Assembly: GCA_963790085.1 (NCBI GenBank)
Contig: CAWBNH010000001.1
Coordinates: 1-64,000 of the forward strand
DNA from: CAXMST01 sp963790085
GTDB taxonomy: Bacteria > Actinomycetota > Thermoleophilia > Solirubrobacterales > 70-9
Direction: 5' to 3'
Length of the DNA stretch: 64,000 bases
The notes under the pieces are model-generated. The model did not search any database, was not told the DNA's origin, and saw only the letters and a list, made by a program, of their open reading frames with translations. This document shows positions 53,125-60,881 of this stretch, in pieces. The position numbers and the translations under genes were made by a program. Within the stretch, counting starts at the first letter, position 1. Every line of letters begins with the position of its first letter.

Positions 53125-54365
53125 CGGGCGACGGCCCTCGGGCTCGCGGTTCCGGGCTCACCTGCGGCGGCCGGGCGGTCGACGGCGAACTCGACCTCCG
53201 ACTCGACCTCGACCGCCCCGGTGTGCCGCTCGGCGTGACCACCGACCGAGACGAACGCCCACTCGACCGGCGAATCGACGAACGGCTCGCCGTCAGGCTT
53301 CGCGGTCAGCGCCCGAAACCCGAGCTCGTACTCGCCCGGCGTCAGCGGGTTCTCGGCGTTGACTCGGATCGTGACGCGATCGCCCGCCTCGACAGCCGCG
53401 ACCCCCTCGGCCATCCTCGCGACGATCAGGATCACGGTGCCGTCCTTGTCACGGACCTCCATCCGCACCCCGAAGCGCTCGCGCGGCTCGAGCATCTGCA
53501 GCACCACGCGCGCCTCGATCGGCGCGCCGCGCTCGACGACGCGGGACTCGTCGGCGCTGAGCACCTCGAGCGACTCGATCTCGGCGCCGTCGGTGACGCC
53601 ACGCCTGCGGCGTGCCGGGCGCCGCTCGTCGGTGACGTGTGCGCGGTAGGCGAGGCCGACCTCGTCGGGGTCGCCGATCGCGGCGATCTTGCCGTCGACG
53701 AGCAGCAGGGCCCGGTCGCAGTGCTGGCGGATCTTGCCGATCGAGTGGCTGACCAGGACGATCGTCTTGCCGGCGTCGCGGCGGCGGTTGAGCTCGCTCA
53801 TGCATCGTTCCTGGAAGTCGCCGTCGCCGACCGCCAGCGCCTCGTCGAGCAGCAGAACGTCGGGGTCGGACTCGATGCTGACCGCGAACGCAAGCCGCGT
53901 CCGCATCCCGGTCGAGAAGTTCCGCACCGGCATCTCGGCGAAGCGGGCGACACCGGCGAAGTCGAGGACGTGGTCGACCCTGGCCTCGACGGCGGCGCGG
54001 TCGAGCCCGAGCGTGACGCCGCCGAGGATCACGTTGCTGCGGGCGCTGAGCTCGGGGTTGAAGCCGACGCCGAGCTCGACCACCGGCGCAACCCTGCCGC
54101 GGATGTCGACGGTGCCCTCGTCGGCGCCGTAGATGTTGGCGAGGATCCGGATCAGGGTGCTCTTGCCGGAGCCGTTGCGGCCGACGATCCCGAAGAACTC
54201 GCCGTCCTCGACCTCGAAGCTGATCCCGTCGATCACCGGCAGCGCCCCGCGCACGCCGCGACGGACCGGCCCCCTGAGCCGATCGGCGAGTGTGCGTGCG
54301 TCCGCGGACGGCACCGCAAAGCTCTTGCGGAGGTCCCGGACCTCGATAGCGGTCCCGGCTCGCAT
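53121..54365 (-). CDS. ABC polysaccharide exporter ATPase (Wzt/TagH-like) with C-terminal carbohydrate-binding domain
   Basis: 414 residues from ATG at 54365, with TAACCT seven nt upstream (leaderless). Walker A GIVGRNGSGKST, signature FSTGMRTRLAFAV and Walker B VLLLDEALAVGD. Residues about 265-400 form a Wzt_C-type beta domain (VVLQMLEPRERFGVRMEVRD, GEYELGFRAL) that recognises the chain end. First gene of the exporter and glycosyltransferase operon. Confidence 0.88.
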   Translation of the reverse strand: MRAGTAIEVRDLRKSFAVPSADARTLADRLRGPVRRGVRGALPVIDGISFEVEDGEFFGIVGRNGSGKSTLIRILANIYGADEGTVDIRGRVAPVVELGVGFNPELSARSNVILGGVTLGLDRAAVEARVDHVLDFAGVARFAEMPVRNFSTGMRTRLAFAVSIESDPDVLLLDEALAVGDGDFQERCMSELNRRRDAGKTIVLVSHSIGKIRQHCDRALLLVDGKIAAIGDPDEVGLAYRAHVTDERRPARRRRGVTDGAEIESLEVLSADESRVVERGAPIEARVVLQMLEPRERFGVRMEVRDKDGTVILIVARMAEGVAAVEAGDRVTIRVNAENPLTPGEYELGFRALTAKPDGEPFVDSPVEWAFVSVGGHAERHTGAVEVESEVEFAVDRPAAAGEPGTASPRAVAR

Positions 54366-54683
54366 CGCGCCTAGGTTAGAGCGATCGGCGGCGCCCGCGC
54401 GGAGGCGCCAGCGCGCACTGGACATCCGTCCGGGGCGCCTCAGGTCGAGGCCGGCGTCGACGCCTGGCTGCCCCGCATCGCAGGCGCCACGGCAGCCGCG
54501 ATACGGGAGACGGGGTCCCCTGCGTCGCGCCGCACCCGCCACACGAAGCCAACGGACTTCCTCCTAAGAAGTCCGCAATTTGCGAGATAATCGAGGCACC
54601 TTGCTGCGCCCGTGACGCGAGACGGATAGCGTCGGGCGCGTCCGCCGCAGCGGCGGCGGGCCGAGATCTGCCAGGAGCCGTTC
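54366..54683. other. Divergent intergenic region with hairpin and -10-like box
   Basis: 318 bp without a gene. At 54553-54575 a perfect inverted repeat (CGGACTTC-7 bp-GAAGTCCG) is followed by GATAAT at 54586-54591, facing right. This could be an operator-controlled promoter for the secreted protein gene at 54684. Confidence 0.4.
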
Positions 54684-56657
54684 ATGCAGACGATACTCGG
54701 GGGGCGCGGATACCCGACCGGGGGTTGGGGAACGCGGATGGGGACCCGCATCGCGATCACCGCTGCACTGATTACGGCTCTAGTGGTGATGCTGCTGCTC
54801 GCCGCCGATGCCCACGGCGGCACCTACGAGGTCCGCCAGTGCCAGCACCAGGCGCCGCAGAACCACGGTCACGAGGCGCTGACCAGCGTCTTCCCCAGCC
54901 CCGGCCCCTACTCCGTCGCCGCGGGCAGCAGCGTCTGCAGCAGCGCGGTTCGCGACTACGCGATCCAGGCCGAGCCGAGCGGCGTCGCGCTAAACGGTCA
55001 GTACGGGCTGGCTCGGTTCGTGGCCCCCGAAGGCACCGAGCTCGTCGGCGTCGAGCTCAACGCGCGCCTGCGGAACGAGTCCGGCCACCGTGCCCGGCTG
55101 GCGATGGCGAACGCCGCGGGGATCGAGAAGGTGCGGTTCGCGGCCGGCGCCTCGGAGCCCACCGGGTTCAGCCACTACAGCTGGCAGGCGCCGCCACCGG
55201 CAGGCGACGGCTACGAGCAGTTCACCGCGGGGCTGTTCTGCGACAACCCGGGCTCGATCTGCCCGATAACCGGCGGCGGCGATCGCGCCAAGGCCGACAT
55301 CCGCGACGTGAAGCTGACGATCAGGGACGACGTACCGCCGATCGTCAGCCTGAGCGGCGAACTGGTCGCCGGCGGATGGGTGCGGGGGGAGTCGTCGCTG
55401 CGGACTGATCGGCACGACGATCGGCGGCGGGCCTGCGGGCAGCTCGCTGTCAGCTGTCAACGGCACGGTCGCCTCCGGCTCGTTTGCACTCCCCTGCGCG
55501 CTGATCGCCGGGACCTCGATTGGGCTCGCCGCTTGTCACCGTGTGCACGGCGAGCCACGAACCAGATCGACGCAGTCGACACGATCAATGCCTCCATTCG
55601 CCGACGGCAGCGAACGACGTGGTCGCCTGTGCCCTCGACTACGGCGAACCGGCGCAACGTCGACTGCGCCGTGCGCACCGTCAAGGTCGACAACACACCC
55701 CCGGACCTGAGCTTCGTAGCGGGCCAGAGCCGCGCCGACCCGGAGCGCATCCGCGCGATCGTTGCCGACGCAGCGTCAGGGATGGAGCCAGGCACGGCGA
55801 CGATCGCCTATCGGCCGCGGGGTGCCACCGCCTGGAGCGAGCTCCCGACCGATGCCGGCGACAATGGAATCAGTGCCCGGATCAACTCCGAGGCGCTGCC
55901 GCCGGGCGACTACGAGTTCCAGGCGGCAGTCAGTGACGTCGCCGGCAACCGGGCGACGACCACGACCCGGACGGACGGCGAGCCGATGGTCCTCCGATTC
56001 CCGCTGAAGACGCCGGCCACGCTCCGCGCCACCCTCGCCAACGGCGAGGACAGCGAGGTCGTCGGCTACCGGCGGGAGAGCCGAGTTCAGGGCCGGCTGC
56101 TCGACCCGGCCGGGGAGCCGATACCCGGGCAGGAGATCACCGTGGTCGAGACCTTCGCCGACGGCTCGCTGATCGATGTTCGCCGGCGCACCGTCGAGAC
56201 CGATCCGGCGGGGCGCTACCGCTCGACGCTGCCCGGCGGCCCCTCCCGCAACGTGGCCGTCGTCTACGCGGGGTCGCGGCAGTACCGGGGCGACTCCGAG
56301 GAGGGGCTCGACCTCGACGTGCGCGGCGATGCCCGCCTGAAGATCTCGCGCCGCCGGGTCAGGGCCGGCAGCTCGGTCTCATTCCGCGGGCGGGTCAAGC
56401 GCTACTTCGCGCGGATCCCGGCCGGCGGGAAGCTGGTCGAGGTCCAGGTCAAGAGCGGACGGAGCTGGACGACGCTCCAGGAGGCCACCGGCACGGACCG
56501 CACGGGCACGATCGTGCTCCGCCACCGCTTCCGCGGCTTCTACACCCAGCCGGTCACCTTCACCTTCCGGCTCAAGGCCACCCGCGAGAACGGCTGGCCC
56601 TACCACGGGGCCGCAAAGTCACCGCGACAGCGGGTCACGGTCGTGCCGAAGCGATGA
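54684..56657 (+). CDS. Secreted repeat-domain protein, disrupted in the middle
   Basis: The frame from ATG at 54684 (AGGAG nine nt upstream) has a signal segment (ITAALITALVVMLLLAADAH) and a globular domain to about residue 230. Between about 55380 and 55680 the frame is implausible (Arg-rich), while good protein appears first in one alternative frame (SAVNGTVASGSFALPCALIA) and then in another (AANDVVACALDYGEP) before the main frame resumes with NVDCAVRTVKVDNTPPDLSF. At least three indels are needed. The C-terminal half has Ig/CNA-like domains (RVQGRLLDPAGEPIPGQEIT, FRGRVKRYFARIPAGGKLVE). Surface or secreted protein, a pseudogene or badly polished sequence. Confidence 0.65.
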   Translation: MQTILGGRGYPTGGWGTRMGTRIAITAALITALVVMLLLAADAHGGTYEVRQCQHQAPQNHGHEALTSVFPSPGPYSVAAGSSVCSSAVRDYAIQAEPSGVALNGQYGLARFVAPEGTELVGVELNARLRNESGHRARLAMANAAGIEKVRFAAGASEPTGFSHYSWQAPPPAGDGYEQFTAGLFCDNPGSICPITGGGDRAKADIRDVKLTIRDDVPPIVSLSGELVAGGWVRGESSLRTDRHDDRRRACGQLAVSCQRHGRLRLVCTPLRADRRDLDWARRLSPCARRATNQIDAVDTINASIRRRQRTTWSPVPSTTANRRNVDCAVRTVKVDNTPPDLSFVAGQSRADPERIRAIVADAASGMEPGTATIAYRPRGATAWSELPTDAGDNGISARINSEALPPGDYEFQAAVSDVAGNRATTTTRTDGEPMVLRFPLKTPATLRATLANGEDSEVVGYRRESRVQGRLLDPAGEPIPGQEITVVETFADGSLIDVRRRTVETDPAGRYRSTLPGGPSRNVAVVYAGSRQYRGDSEEGLDLDVRGDARLKISRRRVRAGSSVSFRGRVKRYFARIPAGGKLVEVQVKSGRSWTTLQEATGTDRTGTIVLRHRFRGFYTQPVTFTFRLKATRENGWPYHGAAKSPRQRVTVVPKR

Positions 56658-56720
56658 GGGCGCAGCGGCGCCGCGACGCTACCCTGACCGTGCAGCCGGG
56701 TTCGTAGGGCGGGGATCGCA

Positions 56721-57343
56721 TTGAGAGAGAAGCTCACATTCGCCAACGTGATGTCGTCCGTTGCGGTCTTCCTGGCGCTGGGCGGCACCGCCCTGGCGGT
56801 CAAGGCCAACAGCGTCGGCTCGCGGCAGATCATCGACGACTCGATCAAGGGCCGCGACGTCGCCGACGGCAGGCTCAAGGGAAAGGACCTGAAGAGCGGC
56901 GCGATCGGCGCGCGCGAGGTCGATGAGGCCGCCTTCGATCTCGAGTACTTCGTCAAGTCCGGCAGCGACGAAAGCTTCTGCGACCCCAGCTCAACCACGT
57001 TCGTCAACTGCGGCAGCATCACGCTTGGAACGCAGGAGCCGAGCCGAGTCGCTGCTGGTTGCCGGCGGCGGGCCAGAGCGGACCGTCGGCAACTCGAGGG
57101 ACCTGCAAGTTCCGGATCAACAACGGCACTGACCTGCTGGCCATCGGCGCCGCTCGAGCTTCGGTCGGATCCAGACGACGGGCGCCAGCTACTCCGTCAA
57201 CGAACGGCATGGCGCTGACTGCCGTCTCCGACGTGATCCCCCCCGGGGTCAACAACTTCAAGCTGGTCTGCAACGAAACCGGCGGCGACGTCGCCTTCTC
57301 GACCACCTTCTCAGCCCTCGCAATCGGCGGCACCGCCGACTGA
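56721..57343 (+). CDS. Secreted/anchored protein with REKLTFANV leader, several frameshifts
   Basis: From TTG at 56721 the first 95 residues are convincing: REKLTFANVMSSVAVFLALG, then ALAVKANSVGSRQIIDDSIK and repeats of the type GRDVADGRLKGKDLKSGAIG. After about 57030 the reading moves through two other frames: first SLLVAGGGPERTVGN, then CKFRINNGTDLLAIG, with NGMALTAVSDVIPPGVNNFK and FSALAIGGTAD up to the stop at 57343. A family of secreted proteins frequent in Thermoleophilia. Like its left neighbour it needs at least two indels. Confidence 0.6.
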
Positions 57344-57566
57344 CCGCAGCCCCCACGGCGAGTGTCCGTCGTCTTGGTGGCGGTCAACCCGAAGGAGACG
57401 GACACAACGGGTGGGCTGGGCCACTCGGGGGTGAAAAGGACCACCCCCCGGGGCGGCTGGGTCCCGCCCGGGGTCCCCTGGGATGCAGGGCTGATTGAGG
57501 CGATGGTGTGGGTGTCGGCGATCCCGTCGGCCCCAGACACCGAATCAGCCAATCAGGAGTCCCACG

Positions 57567-58166
57567 ATGAACGCTTCAACTTCCAGCCCGATCCGCACAG
57601 CCCTCGCCGTGCTCGCCGCCGCGATCAGCCTGCTGGCGCTGGCGCCGACGGCGTCGCACGCGGCGAAGGCCAACTTCGGCGCCGACCTCTCGAGCCCGGT
57701 CAGCCCCGTCGCCTCACCGAAGAGCTGCCCCGCCCAGCCGGGCAAGAGCTGCACGCGGGTCCCGGTCTACTACGACAGCCCGCCCCATGCCGGCATGGTC
57801 CCCTTCGCTCCCCGCAGCGGCGTGATCAAGAAGATCAAGCTGGTCGCGTCGAGCCCCGGCAAGATGCGGATCCAGCTGGCCGAGGTGAACGGCTCCGACG
57901 TCACCGCAAAGGCGCGGGTCACCCGCAAGGGCCCGAAGATCAGCTACGCGGGCACCGGCTCGGTCGAGAAGTTCAAGGTCCACATCCCGGTCCACAAGTA
58001 CGAGTGGCTCGCGTTCAAGACGAAGTACGCGAACACCCTGCAGTGCGGGAGCGGATTCGACAACGAGATCCATTTCCAGCCAACCCTGAAGGTCGGCGGT
58101 CCTCTGACGAGCGCCACCTCCGCGGCCGACTGCACCCATCTGGTCGGCGCGCGCATGAAGTACTAG
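57567..58166 (+). CDS. Secreted hypothetical protein
   Basis: 199 residues from ATG at 57567 (AGGAG nine nt before). Signal peptide with ALAVLAAAISLLALAPTASH and AxA cleavage near residue 33. The mature part is a beta-rich domain (MVPFAPRSGVIKKIKLVASS, GKMRIQLAEVNGSDVTAKAR) with Cys at SCPAQPGKSC, LQCGSGF and ADCTHL that may form disulfides. Lone gene followed by a strong terminator. Function unknown. Confidence 0.75.
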   Translation: MNASTSSPIRTALAVLAAAISLLALAPTASHAAKANFGADLSSPVSPVASPKSCPAQPGKSCTRVPVYYDSPPHAGMVPFAPRSGVIKKIKLVASSPGKMRIQLAEVNGSDVTAKARVTRKGPKISYAGTGSVEKFKVHIPVHKYEWLAFKTKYANTLQCGSGFDNEIHFQPTLKVGGPLTSATSAADCTHLVGARMKY

Positions 58167-58203
58167 CCGCTGCCCGCCGAACGCGACAGCCGCGAACTCA
58201 AGA

Positions 58204-58240
58204 AGGAGCGTCCCGTCCGCGGGGCGCTCCTTCGGCTTTG
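58204..58240 (+). terminator. Rho-independent terminator
   Basis: AAGGAGCG (58204-58211) pairs with CGCTCCTT (58226-58233), extended inward by CCC/GGG, and CGGCTTT follows. It lies 38 bp after the secreted protein stop. Confidence 0.7.
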
Positions 58241-58260
58241 CGGGCACCCAAGGGGAACCC

Positions 58261-59016
58261 TCAATAGCGCTCCGCCAGCCAGGCGCTCCAGCCGATCGTG
58301 CCGCGATGGTCGGGCTCGGAGTCGGTGAGCGCACCGGCGCGGACCGGGCGGCCGAGCTTCGGCGGCAGCGGCGCCGGCAGGACCGCGGCACGGATGCCGC
58401 GGGCGTGGCGCCAGCGCCTCGCCATCTCCCCCAGCTCGAGCACCTCGGGGCCGGCGACCGTCTCGCGGCCGCCGATCGGGCCGCCCTCGGCGCGGTCGGC
58501 GATCACCTTCGCGACCTCGCGCGGATCGACCGACTGGATCTTGGCGCCGCCGCCGAGCAGCAGGCGGTAGCGCGAGGTGGCCGAGAAGAGCATGTCGAGC
58601 AGCGTGTGGAACTGGGTCGCGCGGACGATCGAATAGGGGATTCCCGAGGCCTCCGCGAGGGCTTCCTGCTCGAGCTTGATCCGGTAGTAGGGATAGCCCT
58701 CGCGAACGCGGTCGATGCCGATGATCGAGATGCAGACGTGATGGCCGATCCCGGCCGCGGCGGCGGCGTCCAGCAGCCGACGGCCGCCGTCGATCAGGAC
58801 CGCCCGCGCCGCCTTCTCGGACGGTCCGTCGTTGCTGGCGTCGATCAGCGTGTCGCAGCCGTCGAGCGCCTCCCGGAGGCCGGCGCCCGTCTCGAGATCG
58901 ATCGGGTACTCGGGCGAGCGCCGGCTCAGCGCCCTGACCTCGTGCCCGCGGCTCGCCAGCTCCTCGGCCGCGGGGGCGCCGATCGAGCCGCTGGCGCCTG
59001 CGATCGCGATCCGCAT
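58261..59016 (-). CDS. NAD(P)-binding NmrA/SDR-like protein
   Basis: 251 residues. Nucleotide-binding glycine loop IAIAGASGSIGAPAAEELAS at the very start, then RALSRRSPEYPIDLETGAGL, CDTLIDASNDG, HVCISIIGIDR and YYRIKLEQEALAEASGIPYS with the Tyr/Lys seen in atypical SDRs. Such proteins sense or use NAD(P)H. GATACT six nt before the ATG suggests a leaderless start. Role unknown. Confidence 0.85.
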   Translation of the reverse strand: MRIAIAGASGSIGAPAAEELASRGHEVRALSRRSPEYPIDLETGAGLREALDGCDTLIDASNDGPSEKAARAVLIDGGRRLLDAAAAAGIGHHVCISIIGIDRVREGYPYYRIKLEQEALAEASGIPYSIVRATQFHTLLDMLFSATSRYRLLLGGGAKIQSVDPREVAKVIADRAEGGPIGGRETVAGPEVLELGEMARRWRHARGIRAAVLPAPLPPKLGRPVRAGALTDSEPDHRGTIGWSAWLAERY

Positions 59017-59044
59017 CGGCGCAGTATCGCCGAGCGGCCCCGGA

Positions 59045-59073
59045 AAGCAAAGCGCCCGGCGGGGCCGGGCGCT
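59045..59073 (-). terminator. Rho-independent terminator of the zinc-finger gene
   Basis: On the minus strand AGCGCCCGGC-CCC-GCCGGGCGCT is followed by TTGCTTT. It starts 23 bp after the stop at 59097. Confidence 0.8.
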
Positions 59074-59096
59074 TCAGGGTTCTGCTCGGGCGCTCG

Positions 59097-59477
59097 CTAG
59101 ACGGAGCGCTTGATGCCGAGCCGCTTGCGCGCCTTGCTGACGGCCATCACCGAGCAGCGCGACGCGCGCGCGATGTCGCCGTCGCGGCGATCGGGGTCAC
59201 GGCGAATCTCGAACTCGACCACGGCCTGGCTGCGGATCTTGGCGCGCGCGGCCGGGGCGCCCTCGTCGCCCATCTCGGCCAGCGCGTCATCGACGGCGAG
59301 CTCGCGGCGGCAGGCGAGGCAGTAGGCCTGGCCGTTCTTGGTGATCCAGTTGGCCGGCACCTTCTCGCGCTTGCTGCGCGGAATCCAAGTCGTGGTCATC
59401 TCGCAGCGGGCGCAGGTGCGCTCGGCGATCTGCTCGGTGGTCTCAGTTGGTAGAAGCATCTCGGCAGTCGGCGGCAT
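59097..59477 (-). CDS. Small zinc-finger protein with HTH-like end
   Basis: About 126 residues from ATG at 59477 (AAGGAG 14 nt upstream; a GTG at 59492 is also in frame). Four Cys in CARCEMTTTWIP and QAYCLACRRE make a zinc knuckle. The C-terminus (GDIARASRCSVMAVSKARKR) resembles a helix-turn-helix recognition unit. Likely a small DNA-binding regulator. It ends with a clean terminator. Confidence 0.7.
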   Translation of the reverse strand: MPPTAEMLLPTETTEQIAERTCARCEMTTTWIPRSKREKVPANWITKNGQAYCLACRRELAVDDALAEMGDEGAPAARAKIRSQAVVEFEIRRDPDRRDGDIARASRCSVMAVSKARKRLGIKRSV

Positions 59478-59688
59478 ATCGGTGCTGGTCACTCCTTCGC
59501 AGGCAGAACTAGGTCAGATCGTTGCTTGTCCGGAGGCTCAGACCGGGGTTGGGCCTCGACGGACAAAAGAATCGGCCGCCGTGTGTTGGCGAACCGACAT
59601 AGAAAACTTACCAAGCGTGTCAAGTCCAGGCACGAATCTACCCCGAAAGGGGTAGCTTTCGCTGCCGAGCGCCGCCCCGGGCAGCCTC

Positions 59689-60870
59689 TTACGGCAGATA
59701 CGTCTTCTCGGCCCCGGCCCGCACGCGCAGCGCGATCAGCGGCAGCAGCGCGGTCGAGAGCACCGCGGCGCCGACCAGCGAGGCGGCGGTGCCGGCGCCC
59801 ATCTCGCCGCGTTCGACGGCGATCGTCGTGATCGCGACGACCAGCGGCAGCTCGGTGGCGCTGAACAGGGCCAGCGCGGCCCGCGACCGCCGGTCGAGCT
59901 CGGCCCGGTACAGCAACAGGGCCGGCGCGCCACGGATGAGCAGGAAGCAGAGCATGAAGACGGGCACGCCGGCGAGCAGCAGCGGGCTGTCGAGGAGCGC
60001 GTCGAGGTCGAACTGGATGCCGGTGACGACGAAGAAGAACGGGATCAGAAAGCCGTAGCCGATGGCGACGAGCTTCGACTCGAACTGGCTGACCTCGCGG
60101 TCGCGCAGGGTGAGGCTGACGATCACCCCGGCGACGAAGCCGCCGAGCAGCAGGTCGAGCCCGAGCTCGGTCGCCAGCGCGACGAGCGCGAAGACCGTCA
60201 GCACTGTCATCCGCACCGCGACCTGCCCGCTGCTCTCGAGCGAGCCCTCGAACAGGTTCCAGCTGCGGCCGACCGAGCGCACCGCGAGCAGCGCCGCCAG
60301 CACGGCGAGGATCACGAAGGCGACCAGGATCGCGGCGCTGCCGAGCGTCGTCTTGCTCGAGAAGAAGAGGGTCACGAGCAGGATCGGCCCGAACTCCCCG
60401 ACCGCCCCGGCGCCCAGCAGGAAGATGCCGAAGCGGGTCTTCATCTCGCCCTCGTCCCTGAGGATCGGGATCAGGGTGCCGATCGCGGTCGTCGCCATCG
60501 CCGCGCCCAAGAAGATGAAGCCGTCGTGGTCGCCGGCGAGGATGAACAGGCCGGCCAGGCCGTAGGCGATCAGCAACGAGAGCAGCCAGCCGAGGCCGCC
60601 GAGGCGGATCGGCCGGCCGCGGATCAGCCGGAACTCGATCTCATAGCCGGCGAAGAAGAAGAGCATGCCGAGGCCGAGGTTGGAGAAGAACTGGGTGAAC
60701 TGATCCGACTGGGCGAAGTCGAGCACCTCGGGCCCGATCAGGATTCCGAAGAGGATCTCGAGCACGACGACGGGCACGGCGAACCGCCGCGGCAGGGCGC
60801 CGGCGATCACGGCCGCCAGCGCCGCGGTCGCCACGATCACCAGGAAGCTGACCGTGTCGACGTTGACCAC
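59689..60870 (-). CDS. Cation:proton antiporter, CPA2 (Kef-type)
   Basis: 393 residues, 11-12 spans. ILFGILIGPEVLDFAQSDQF, GLGMLFFFAGYEIEFRLIRG and GAAMATTAIGTLIPILRDEG, then FGIFLLGAGAVGEFGPILLV follow the Na/H exchanger fold. No C-terminal RCK/TrkA domain, so a short form without nucleotide gating. It exchanges K or Na for protons. It starts 11 bp after the MMPL gene and may share its transcript. Confidence 0.88.
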   Translation of the reverse strand: MVNVDTVSFLVIVATAALAAVIAGALPRRFAVPVVVLEILFGILIGPEVLDFAQSDQFTQFFSNLGLGMLFFFAGYEIEFRLIRGRPIRLGGLGWLLSLLIAYGLAGLFILAGDHDGFIFLGAAMATTAIGTLIPILRDEGEMKTRFGIFLLGAGAVGEFGPILLVTLFFSSKTTLGSAAILVAFVILAVLAALLAVRSVGRSWNLFEGSLESSGQVAVRMTVLTVFALVALATELGLDLLLGGFVAGVIVSLTLRDREVSQFESKLVAIGYGFLIPFFFVVTGIQFDLDALLDSPLLLAGVPVFMLCFLLIRGAPALLLYRAELDRRSRAALALFSATELPLVVAITTIAVERGEMGAGTAASLVGAAVLSTALLPLIALRVRAGAEKTYLP

Positions 60871-60881
60871 TGCGCCCCCTA

